This document shows positions 41,644 through 64,000 of a stretch of 64,000 nt of DNA, in pieces. The position numbers and the translations under genes were made by a program. The notes under the pieces are model-generated. The model was not told the DNA's origin. It ran no database searches and worked only from the letters and a program-made list of their open reading frames with translations. Numbering within the stretch: the first letter of the stretch is position 1; every line of letters begins with the position of its first letter. Source of the stretch: Piscicola geometra (Eukaryota > Annelida > Clitellata > Hirudinida > Piscicolidae); contig OX030956.1 in the NCBI GenBank assembly GCA_943735955.1, forward strand, positions 5,787,876-5,851,875. The letters run 5' to 3'.

Positions 41644-44277
41644 CGGGCATGATGATGATGAGCATGATGATGATGATGAGCATGATGATGATGAGCATGA
41701 TGATGATGATGATGATGATGACTAGCAAAGTTTGAAAATATTTCGTTATGACTGACATAAACATGAAAAATGCGTAAATAAAAATATATTAAGATGTAAA
41801 AAATATTATATAAATGAATACTTGAACAAATGAACTCCTTGAAACCATATGCAGCGAAAATAATCTAATCAGTAAGCACTTGTATTTCTTGTTTGCACAC
41901 GGAGCTTGTCATCGAAATGTCTTTTTGGAACAGCATTCATGATAAACAATAGTTTAATTTATTCAAAACCAAGACCAATGAAGTTTTACAAGCTTCAATA
42001 TTTTCAAATATTTTTGATTCTCACTAGTGACTTTATTTATTATAATTTATAATTAATAAATAGATAGCGTAGTTTTATGCTTACTTTTAAAAATTCAAAA
42101 GAGTATAAAGTTTTATGCAACTAACTAACGCTTCAAATTTGAAAGTTAAATTAATGATATTTTATGAATATCACGCGACCAATATTCTTATTCGATCCAA
42201 TACGAACAAAATACTTTTCAAACACAACACCAAATCGAATAAGACTCGTATTTAACTGAGGTATAATGATAATTTTATTAATTGAACCAAAAAACCTTTA
42301 ATTTTACGTTTATAAAGTGTATAAAAAATTTTATTAAAATGAAAAACATATAAAAATATATAATATTAAAAGTAGATTAAAATGAATAATTAACGTTACC
42401 GGGAATTTAAAGAAAAGAACCTAACAGCGTAGTGTGATGGCATAAATCAAGAGAGGAAAATGATTTATTGGAGTGGAATGTTGGAAAAGTGTGGTGGGGC
42501 TGTGTTTACGTTGTCTTCATTAGGAATCATTTTAATTGGAAGGAAAATTTAAAGCGGAGCGTAATGAGAGACATGGGAAGCATGGAAACTGTTGTTCATT
42601 TTGAAATCTATTTTTTAGCTTTTAGAAAGTAAATCAAATGAAATAAACATATTTTTGAATATAAATAAAATAAAGATTTTATTTAAATACAAGTTTAGAA
42701 GGTGTCACTAGAAATATTTTTCAAACTTGAATTTTTATTACATGCCCTAAAATTATGTCTTTGAAATCCTTACTTATCCCTAAGCTATAAACTAGATAAG
42801 ATAAAGTTAAAGAATTATTTAAAAAATAAAAAATATATATTTAATTTTAACGTTATACTCTGAAAACTTCGCAACAAAAAAAGAATTTTTTCTCAAAGTA
42901 TTGACGTCACCAATATAAACCAGAAAAAGAAATATTTGAACTCATTTTTATTTGGAAAAAAAAGATTAAATATTATTGTTTTTATCTTTTTCTACATTCT
43001 TGTGAAATGCCAAAGTAGCAGCGTTGAAGATTAGCACGGTCTCGGAAGTCAACGACTATTTAAGTGACTCTTATCAAGGGTGTGTGCATCTGGAAGGCAC
43101 TATTTAAGTGGTTTCTAATACGAATTACAATGTCGATTCTATAGCATTATTGTTAACGTTAATTGAAATTTATTAAAAAAATTATGTGTCATTTATTTCG
43201 ACAAAAGTCATAAAAAGTACTTTATTAATAAAATTTATATATAAAAATTTATTTTTGAAATGTTGCAAGATTTTGAAAACTAATTATTTAATTAGTTATT
43301 TAAAAAATATATTTAAAAAATTATAGTTTATCTTTGGTTTCACTTTGCTCAGACAAAAAGCACATTTTAAATTTATCAAAAGAATAATTAAGTATTTACC
43401 TAATAGTAAAAAAAAGTTAAATATAAAATGAATAATTATATTTTGTACATTTGTGTATAAATAAAAATATGATAAAGCCAAGGCCTTGAATAAAATGTGG
43501 CTCTCGTTTTTTGTCATTGTCGTCTGTATCAAATGCACGGAACCAATAAAACCAGGTTTTTTTAAAATACATTTCTTACTGGGAAATAAAAATATATTTT
43601 CATAACTATTATACCCTTTCTAACATAATCATTAGCAGGTGCTTTTGTAATAGTTTTTATTTAAATCCACAATAAATCATGGTTATTTATACAATTTCAT
43701 CAAAATGTATAAATTAAATTAAGTATCTTTAAGATTTTTAGTTGAAATTTTAAAAATATGGAAAAAATTTAAAGTTTTTACTATTATTTATTAATAATAT
43801 GATTAAAATAAAAATATGATTAATGCACAGAAATTTAAAAAGCATATAAATTCTATTTTTAAATGTATGTATGTTCAGCATTTAAACTAATCAATTGTAA
43901 CCAATACTTCTATGTGCACATTTATTTCAGGCACATACATCATAATCAACATCATCATCAAGCACACACATAAAAATTATTTGTTCAAACTAGGACCTGT
44001 ATAATCATGCTTGATTTATGGCAAATGAATAAATTCATGCATATTACAATTTGATGGCTGCATGATGCTGCCTCAAGTTAAATGCAAAATACTCTTGTTT
44101 GTTTTTTGTTAAAAGCTTAATTCATTTTTATTATTGTTTCATATGTCCTGTTGTTTTTTTGTTTTTTTTGTTCTTGTTTTGATTAAAAAGTTTATTCAAA
44201 TACACTTTTCCCAACAATCAAAGGATGTTTTCTATTAAAAAACATTAATCAAAATGAATAATTTCACAAATCACACA

Positions 44278-44336
<59 letters not shown>

Positions 44337-46195
44337 ATACACACACATACACACACAAACACATAACATTTCTCTTGGTCATCAATACTACTCTATGATC
44401 TTCAGTAAAATGCTTCCATTATCACTGCTGGAAGTTTACTTTAACGTGAGCAAGGTCACGCTAATCAGATGCTCTTGTTTTCCGTTTACATATTTTTAAC
44501 TTTTCCAAACTTCCTATACGGGACAATATCGATGTTTAGTTTTTTCATGAATGAAAGATACAATGAAAGTCATCAAACTTTTAGGATGAAAACATTTTCT
44601 ACATAGCATATTAAACCACGAATTTGGTTAAACCTCCTTGAGGCACTATTGAAATTACGGAGAAAAGTAGGAAAAGTAAATAAGTTATTAAAATACGTGC
44701 ATGCTATTCCTGATGGCTCCATTAAAGTGCACTTAATCCATCTATGGTTTAAAAATAATGATAAAGATGTTTAAAAATTAAAATAATAATAGAAAGATGC
44801 ACAAACATTGCGATATGGAATGGAAGTTTTTAAATTCATTGAATTTTTTCGTTATGAAAGCTGATCTTGCTTTCAAAGAACGAGTTCGCAAAAAATGAGT
44901 TTAAAATAAAAATATTTATTCAATAAATTTCAAAAACAATTGAGTTTTTTTCTAGTTTATTCTGTTTTCATCCTTATTTAACTATCTCTCATCCGTCAAT
45001 TTAAATGCAAGCATTAATCCATGAATTTTTATTTTTGAATGTATTTCTTCCTTAATATTATTCAAATAGACCAATTATATAACTAGACGCAAATAGCTTA
45101 ATGTATATTGAAGATTGAAAGGGGAAGCCAATGGCTGAATGGTGCATGATTGATGGTCGGAATGATGGATGGGCTGGCAGAGGGTGGTTTAGGGTGGTAA
45201 GTGGATGAGTTGATTAGTGGATAAATAGTTGTTTGCTTAAGCATGGATGGATGAATGGGCCAATTGATTTAAATTGAAATGATGGATAGATGGATTGATG
45301 AATGGATGGACGCATGGAAGGATGGATAGATGGAAGGATGGATGGATGGATGGATAGATGGAAGGATGGGTGAATGGATGGATGGATGGATGGATGGGTG
45401 GATGGATGAATACATGATATACTGGCCTGGGAGGGGCATAAGTGAATATCAGCTACCGATACATCAAGCAGCCATTTGTGTGTAAATTGACTCCCCGCGG
45501 AGGTTGTTTGTGTGTCAATTGATTCCGACATATATGGTTTATTTACAAGTCTGAGGGTGTCGACGCATTCATGACTTTTTTTTCGTTTTTCCGAGATTTT
45601 TTATAGATTTAAAACCTCAGATTTTTGAATTTTTTAAATGATTTTAAATTTTTTGTACGAGAAAAGAATTACGCGTAGAGGCTCTCCCTGTATGAGGCCA
45701 CTTGAGCCACACTTTGTATGGTATTTAATTGTATAAAACATCATACTTTTATGATAGCTTTGTCATATAATTTCAAGTTGAAAAAAACAAAAACAAAATG
45801 GCGTTTTAATACATTTATAGTAGTAGTACATTTATGAGTTATAACAAATACCATCTTTTGTATCTATGATTGATTTTGCACATAAAAAAGAAATCTCCCA
45901 GTTTAATGCTCTCTCCGCCACCCAATATAAACGCCTGCATGGCGTCTAATCAATCAATACAAGCTTACTCGCTTGACGTCGCATTGATCAGCCTTTCATT
46001 GAATCCATCACACATGATACATGCTACTATGTGTGTTGGCGGGGTGAAGAGGGGGGGGGGTGGTCGGGAAGGGAGTTACACATGTGTTTATGTGTTTATC
46101 CAATGATATCCCATGTTTTGTCTTTTTTATTGTATCCTAAATCATCGCCATGGTTATGCTGTTAATTGTGTGTAAAGTAGGGTTGACAAGAAAAG

Positions 46196-46465
46196 GGTGG
46201 ATGGATGGATGAATGGATGGATGGATGGATGGATGGATGGATGGATGGATGGATGGATGGATGGATGGATGGATGGATGGATGATGGATGGATGGATGGA
46301 TGGATGGATGGATAGATGGATGAATGGATGGATGGATGGATGGATGATGGATGGATGGATGAATGGATGGATGGATGGATGGATGGATGAATGGATGGAT
46401 GGATGGATAGATGGATGAATAGATGGATGGATGGATGGATGGATGAATGGATGGATGGATGGAGT
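46196..46465. repeat. (GGAT)n microsatellite
   Basis: About 65 GGAT units with a few GGAA/TAGA interruptions. Confidence 0.97.
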
Positions 46466-48910
46466 TTGTGGATGATGTCATTGCAATGTCGAGATAACAA
46501 TTAGAATGTGGATTATTTGTGTGTGTTTGCATGTCCGTGTGTGTTTGTGTTAGCTTGTGTTTGTGTTTTGATGGTTTTGAGTAGACGCCAAGACGAGTTC
46601 AAATACTTGAAATCTGATCAAAAGATATTTCTAAAGAAAATAACTCACAAAAATGATTGTCATTTGAGCCTCTTTCAGCACTTATTCCGCTTTACTCTGA
46701 GATTTAAAGGCTGTTATAATGTCTTTTTGATAAGCAGTTACTTTTGTAAAAAGTCTTTGAAACATTGATTTTCTTATGTTCTCGACAATGAAGAATAGAT
46801 GGTTTTTGGCTAACGAAAAATTTTGACAAAATATTTTTTAATAATTATATGCAAAAACAAGGTATCACTTAGCCGTTATTGTTTTTCTTCTAAAAGACTT
46901 TTAAAAGCGCAACATAGATCGATTTTTCTCACAATATACATGACATTTTAGTCCACAATTGCTGGCTATTTCAGGCACTTTTAAAAGTTCCATTAAATTA
47001 TCGGGTCGCTAATTGCAAACACTCACTCGTCTAGAAGCATTCATCACCCTCACACTGCTCCCGCTGCCATTAATTCACAAGTGTTACAAATTCAAAAGAT
47101 TAAATAGATTTATGAATGGGGTTCGGAATTATGATTTATGGTTAATAAATTATAGAACTTTGTGTATTTGTGGTATTTACTCTTTTAATGCATATTTTGA
47201 CTCTCTAGTTAACCAATTAGGCTGTTGTGCTCGCCCATTTCGTCAAGTGCAGAGCTCTTTAGTTAATTACATGAGTTTCATTATCAGGATCATCATGAGC
47301 GCTAAGTATCCAATTATAAAACAGATTTTCTCATGAAACGGCAATTTTATGTGGTATATAAACGAAAATTAAAATAATTAATGAAAAAATAATGCGAGTC
47401 GATAAAAATTAAGAATGAATGAACGAATAAAGAGATGGAAGCAGATTTGTTGAGGTTATCGAAAACAGATGCACACGAAGCTTCCATTCACCCTGTTATC
47501 TCAGCACAATAACCGCTTAGAATGCCAGCTCCAACTCAATGGCACCACCAAACTTGTGATTTATTTTTCGCCATTTTGTTCCTCTTACATCGTCTGTTTG
47601 CCTCGTAGAAGCTGATTCGAGATAAGATTGATATTTACCATATTTGTTTAAATAAACATACTTTATTGTAAGTTATATTATTTTATCTACTTTCGTTTTT
47701 TTAATTAAAATATGTCTTCAAAAACTCTAGTTAAGTTTTGTTATTTTAAATCTAAAATGTGTATCGTATTTTATATAATTTGTTAAATTATTTAAATAAT
47801 TGAATGATTTTTAAACTAATTAATTTTTTGTAAAAAAAACAACCATTATTGACTAGAATAATGAAAGAAAGGCATAGGCAATTACTGGTTGATGGTACTT
47901 GAAGCAAGGTTTCTAATGCAGAATTCGGTTTAATGGAATCGTTTGGGGTGCTTTCCAGGTACGCTTGATAAGATTCAAGTGCTGGTGTTTTCTGTACGTT
48001 CACACACATTTGGAATTAAATTTAATAAATACTTTTATTTTTAAATAAATTATAAAAGAATTAATTTACTTTTAAAGGCTGGTTTAATATAATAGGGTTT
48101 AATTAGAACGTTAAATGACTTGTTAATCTATCTATTAAGGGAAAAAACAATTTAATAATTTTGCACTAGCCTTTTTAGAGGTTGTGTGGTGCTTTAAAAT
48201 GCGGTCAGAAACGAGAATTAAAACAAGATAATTGATTTTTTTAAATAGAATTTATATATAAAAAAATCTGAAAATATAGTTAAATAATTTATAATTCTAT
48301 AATTTATACGATTTGAGAAATTAAAGTAAGAAAATTAAAAATTCGTTTTCGACGTGAGCTCTGTCTACGATTACTCAATTAGAAGGCATCATTACAATCA
48401 AGCTCGTGTTTTCATACCACTTGCTATATCAATAATGACTTGAGGGTTAATTTGGAAACAATATAGTGGAAGGTCTGTTATACGATATTGTATCTATTTA
48501 TTACCAAATATATTTGAAATAGTCGTTTTTAAAAATAGCATGGAATTACATATATGTCTAATTATTCCTATATGCAACTAATACTATTTTTAAAGCAAAA
48601 ACATATGGATATTATACTCTTTAAATTATAAAAAATAAATCATGATGAATATTATTAGGCCAATGATCAAAACACAACACAGCACTTTCTAAGCGCCTCA
48701 GTTGCATGCCTTGGCGCTATATTAAATAAACATCATCATCATCATGCTAAACCACACCAAGTTACATCATATCACAGAACACCACGCCACAACACACTAC
48801 ACTAAACCAAAATTCACCACAACAAACCAAAGCACACCCCACCAAACCACAACCAAAGCACAGCCAAAGCACACTGTTCCACAGCAACAACAACGACCAC
48901 CCACACAGAG

Positions 48911-59989
<11,079 letters not shown>

Positions 59990-61650
59990 TGTTTGCAGCA
60001 GCCAGCATCCCGCATTTGAACGCATTTATATTCTTTATGCGTTCCCTCGAGATTGTCATGTATGTTTTTGCCTTCATTTCCATATCGTAACTGAGTTAAA
60101 GGGTTAACTATGCCGAGTCCAACAGTATTTAGAAGGGCATTCGGTGTCTCCGAAGTATTCTTTTGCATTTCAAGGAGGTTTGTGTATATGATTTTGATCA
60201 AGTCGTTTTTATTTTTATATTTTCAAGTTTTCAAAGCAAAAATACTCCTTTCGAATGGGTAATGCTTGCGAATAGAGGGGAGGTTCACACGATCACGAAT
60301 TATTGTATTCTTGCAAGAATTCACGAATCGAAAGATGTGCATAATGCCTTTCATGAAATTATGAAGATAGACGATGTCGCAATAAGGTACTCAATCAATT
60401 ACGCGTAATTGAGCTTAATAGAAGGGTTATTAAAAGTATTTATCTGATTTAATTGCTGATTTATAGTGCAATTATGTGTATATTGATTGATTTAATTATA
60501 TCAGTGATATGCTTAGTACTCAAGGTCACACGTTCAACAACACACAAGACAACACAACACACGAGATTATCACTTTCAACATCTTAGAAATAAATTTTTA
60601 AAAAACTTCATCAATTTCTGAATCGGTAAAAATATTCATTATTGCCTACAACAATATGTGCACAAGATGTAACAAATTGGTAATTAGGGGTCATTGCAGA
60701 CATTTACATCGGCTCTAAAGCATTCAAAATGACTGCAACCTAAATTGACAATTGAAGGCGCTTGATTGGTACAAAGGAGTCAATGATTTAATTTATATAG
60801 TTTTCAATCAATCAAATGTATTCATATAGCGCTTATTTCCATTCAAAAGTGCTCTGTTTTATATTTATGTTTTATATGTAAGATCCGTTTTTCGATGTTA
60901 ATATCTCAACATTTCAAATTTAATTAGCTGTTATAGGCTGGGTGCTCACTGTAAGTAAGTAGTGAGAGTTAAAGAGTCAACAGAATTTTAAAATCGAAAA
61001 AGTTGAACTAACATTTTAAAAAGAGCGGGAAAGAGTTTTTAAAAACTAATAAAACTATTTTACAGTGCGCCACGATCACAATATTGAGTTTAGGAGAAGA
61101 AATCATCTGGATCATGCGTATTCATTGAAATTCGATGACATTGTGGCTAGAGTTTAACACTGCAAATATTCGTTATAATTTAAAAAATTCGATATCAAAT
61201 ATCCAAAACTTAAATAATATGAAAATAGAGATTATTTGTAAGAAGAGTAAATGGAGTATAAATTATTTAAATAGAAAAAGAGCATTGCGAAAGGATCTAG
61301 CTAGGGTGCAGTTGGTTATAAATTAAGTTTCAAGCTGTGCGTTTAAAATTATTATATTAAATTTTATTTATTTTATGGAAATAGGTATAAATCAAAATTG
61401 CCATTGATTTTCAACAATATAAGAAAAAAATTCTGAATTATATTAATGATATTTCAGTTTTAAAAACCATTTATTTAATTTCCTAAGTATTTAAATTTAA
61501 GAAACTGAATTTAATTTTAAAAAGCTGCCACAAATCTCTTGCAAACGAAGATTTAGTAAATGCATAAGACTACAATTCAGACTCATTCCTCTTCCCACCA
61601 CATTACCAAACCCTCTGTCGCACACGATCACTCATCGCTTCCATACTTAC
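59990..61650. other. Region between the LRP5/6 stop and the last kinase exon seen
   Basis: Holds the LRP 3' untranslated region and, on the minus strand, presumably later introns or exons of the kinase gene (its last recognised exon ends with a consensus donor GTAAGT at 61650-61645). No further exon was recognised. An inverted dispersed-repeat copy lies at 60804-60856. Confidence 0.5.
60804..60856 (-). repeat. Dispersed AGCGCTATA...TTTGATTGATT element, minus copy
   Basis: On the minus strand it reads GAGCACTTTTGAATGGAAAT, AAGCGCTATATGAATACATTTGATTGATTG in two adjoining parts, matching 41069-41120 over about 50 bases. Confidence 0.6.
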
Positions 61651-62570
61651 CTTTCTCAACGTCATCGAGAGGCTCATCAATGGATGTGGTGACGGTTTGC
61701 AGGTAGTGATTGTACCTCGCCATCTTCAACAAGGAATTCTCATCAAACGCCGAACTCAGCGGCGTCGAGTCGTAGCCTCTGACGGTCGATAAAAGCTCAG
61801 GAATCGAACGGGCGTTACCTGAGTTAGTCCGGTTGGCCTCGTTGGGAGCTTCATCGTTGTCGATGCTGATCTGAGCAGTGGGCCTGAGGGCGAAGTTGAT
61901 GCGTGACTGGAAGGCGGAGTGAAGGGGGTCGATGCTGGGTGCGTGTTCTGGCGAGGGAGGATCGTGCAAGTGCAGTTTGAGTTCTTCCGCCAGCGAGAGG
62001 TTATTCGTCGAGTCTGCTGTCAGCGCTGATAACTTTTAGGAGGAGTTAAGGACGGGTTACAAATATTATAATTATTTTCATGATGCAGGTTATTTTTGAC
62101 ACTGTTACTACAAGGATGAGTCAGTAGGAAAATGACTAATAATATTATTATCCTACCATTAGTCATTTAGTTGTGTAATTCAAAGCAAAAAGTGTATGCA
62201 AACACTGGAACTTACATTCGAGTAGTTCCCGCCAAAAAGATCAGAATCACTCATGTAGTAATCATCATCATCACCACCATTACGAGTATTATAACTATTA
62301 TTATTGTTGTTATTGTTGACGTTAACATCATCATCATCACCACCTCCACCACCACCAAAAGCAGTCATTCCAGAATTCTCATCTACCACACCATTCTTCG
62401 AGGCGACGATGGGTTTTAATTGATTCCACTTTTGGAGGAATGTGACGTCAGAGGAGGACTTGGAGGAGGAGAGGTGGAGGAGGAGGATCTTGAGTTGGCG
62501 CACTGAGGGTCTGTCTTCCACCTCGTAAGCCCAACACATCTCCATCAGCTCGTACCTGCGTGTGTGTGTG

Positions 62571-62618
<48 letters not shown>

Positions 62619-63867
62619 TGTGTGTGCGCGGGGTCTTCATGGAAGCGGTTTCTTAGTGATAATGTTATGATAATAGTGATGACGATGATGATGAAAATAT
62701 TTATGAAGGATGATGCTGATGATTAACAATGGTGAAGGTTGATTATGCAAGACATGATGTCATTTAAAGATAATAAATAATTACAATGTCTTAAACGCCA
62801 TAATCACCACCGTCCTCATCCTCTTCTTCACCATCCCCCTCCTCCTCATCACCACCACAATCACCCACCTACCCACCCACCACACAACCATCATCGTCAT
62901 CATCACCACCACGCACATCTGCTTGATGTTGTCAATGACGACGAGAGGTCGTTGTGGCTTGACCTGCTTCTCGATGGCGACCAGCCTGATGACGTAATCG
63001 TTGCTCAGGTCAGGGTAAGGCACATCCCCTCCCCTCAACATCTCCCACATCACTATGCCCATCGTCCTGATGATGATGATGAAGATGGTGGTGGTCATGA
63101 CGATAATGATGAAGATGGTGGTGGTCATGATGATGATGATGATGATGGTGGTGGTCATGATGATGATGATGATGATGATGATGGTGGTGGTCATGATGAT
63201 GATGATGAAGATGGTGGTGGTCATGATGATGATGATGATGGTGGTGGTCATGATGATGATGATGATGATGAAGATGGTGGTGGTCATGATGATGATGATG
63301 ATGATGAAGATGGTGGTGGTCATGATGATGATGATGGGAGTGGTAAAAAATAAAAAATATTTACAACAAAATTATTAACATGGCGTAAACCCGAACTAGA
63401 GTCAAGACCACACCATATATTGGCTTCCTTGGTGATTTCGTTGACGGAGAGAGAGTAATGGAGAGAGAGTGATTCTGGCGCCATCCATCGTATGGGAATG
63501 CCTATGTCGTCGTTGTTGGTGTTGTAGTAGTAGTCGTCCTGTGCGTGGGAGAGATCGTGAAGCGAAAAAAGGGGAAGTTAATTAGTGAGTGTATCTTAAT
63601 TAGTTATAATTTTTGTTTTTTTAAACATTAATATTGTTGTTTTTATTATTCTTACTATTCTCCTTATTTTCAATTAGATTTTTAAAAAGTTAAAAATGAA
63701 TATTATTTATAAGATAGATAAACGCAGGACAGAATAGCCTTAGAGGAACCATAAATGCAAATACACACAGACACAAGGGCACCTTGTAGAGCTGCTCTGA
63801 CAGACCATGGTCTCCAATCTTGACCACCATGTCGTTCGACAACATGCAATTCCTCAAGGCAAGGTCC
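61651..63867 (-). CDS. Lemur-type (LMTK/AATK-like) kinase, C-lobe and part of the tail; partial
   Basis: Exons 63867-63783, 63538-63414, 63066-62917, 62555 to about 62215, and 62025-61651. The first four join in phase; the exact donor of the fourth is unsettled (AAT|GTAAGT at 62217 is the best signal but gives the wrong phase for the next exon). The gene runs off the right edge, so the N-lobe, and any membrane segment, are missing. Visible motifs: catalytic loop [21 protein letters not shown] in place of DFG, activation-segment end [12 protein letters not shown], helix [13 protein letters not shown], and [20 protein letters not shown], the altered DFG and a following [10 protein letters not shown] segment point to the LMTK group. 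LMTK proteins are membrane-tethered kinases with long acidic tails. The tail here is Asp/Asn-rich. A divergent receptor tyrosine kinase is the alternative. Confidence 0.8.
62556..62628. repeat. (GT)n microsatellite abutting the kinase exon acceptor
   Basis: On the transcript strand (AC)n leads directly into CGCAG and the exon starting at 62555. Confidence 0.97.
63070..63340. repeat. (ATG)n / GGTGGTCATGATGATGATG array, kinase intron
   Basis: About nine GGTGGTCATG-spaced (ATG)n modules fill the intron from the acceptor of the exon at 63066 upward. Confidence 0.95.
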
Positions 63868-64000
63868 CTGTCAGCGATGGTGGTGGTCAAGTAATTTATG
63901 CGTGCATTCGTGTATTGAATTGCATGTATTCATCGCCACCATCCTAACCCTAATCCCACTTAATTGTGATCTTCACAAGTTTTAACTGCACACTTACATC

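Larger units (their letters stand above)
40672..48908. other. 8.2-kb interval between the FAM13 start and the first recognised LRP5/6 exon
   Basis: The two flanking genes are divergent. The interval should contain the FAM13 promoter and the promoter plus signal-peptide exon of the LRP5/6 gene. I could not pick out that exon: several hydrophobic frames exist but none combines an ATG, a cleavable signal and a phase-compatible donor. Otherwise it holds a retrotransposon fragment (41205-41643), GGAT microsatellites (45290-45410 and 46196-46465), a CA run (44270-44360) and AT-rich DNA. Confidence 0.5.

Noticed and set aside
47013..47336. Open frame of 107 codons on the plus strand in the FAM13-LRP interval
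   Set aside because: Starts with TTG, has no family resemblance and sits in AT-rich DNA; judged chance. It was also examined as the LRP signal-peptide exon and does not give a suitable donor.

Overview
The window is nuclear DNA from an invertebrate animal. Genes are split by many GT-AG introns, the background is AT-rich, and most introns are filled with micro- and minisatellites. The proteins are bilaterian (polycystin-2, FAM13, LRP5/6/arrow, SmB, LMTK-like kinase, integrin alpha). A lophotrochozoan such as an annelid or leech fits the divergent, Asn/Asp/His-rich proteins, but that placement is a guess. I joined exons by hand, requiring an AG acceptor, a GT donor and a continuous reading phase. 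The phases close over whole genes, which is the main support for the models.

Layout. (1) 1-8.0 kb: AT-rich DNA with a probable first coding exon of an integrin alpha gene on the minus strand (4757-4944) and an inverted (CTA)n/(TAG)n tract. (2) 8.07-10.42 kb, plus: a five-exon type II membrane protein with two glycosyltransferase-like halves. (3) 10.77-11.38 kb, minus: two-exon SNRPB (SmB), convergent with gene 2. (4) 13.31-24.46 kb, minus: a complete 18-exon polycystin-2 gene (about 949 aa). Its introns hold a hAT transposon with an 8-bp target duplication, a tRNA-Val(UAC) gene on the other strand and a duplicated exon end. (5) 28.23-40.67 kb, minus: a 20-exon FAM13-family RhoGAP gene (about 811 aa). 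(6) 40.7-48.9 kb: a region with no recognised gene, carrying the 3' end of a dead non-LTR retrotransposon. (7) 48.91-59.99 kb, plus: an LRP5/6 (arrow) Wnt co-receptor of at least 2158 aa, lacking only the signal-peptide exon. (8) 61.65-63.87 kb, minus: the C-lobe and tail of a lemur-type (LMTK/AATK-like) kinase that runs off the right edge.

Biology. Polycystin-2 is a ciliary/ER cation channel; FAM13 proteins carry a RhoGAP domain; LRP5/6 transduces Wnt/beta-catenin signals; SmB is a core spliceosomal protein. They do not form one pathway. The most notable relation is positional. PKD2 and FAM13 lie side by side here, and from memory human PKD2/FAM13A share 4q22 and PKD2L2/FAM13B are neighbours on 5q31, so this looks like an ancient linkage. 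The other strong themes are simple-sequence DNA invading coding exons (Asn, Asp and His runs inside propeller and channel loops), CA repeats abutting 3' splice sites, and an LRP5/6 tail whose PPPSPxS signalling motifs are degenerate.
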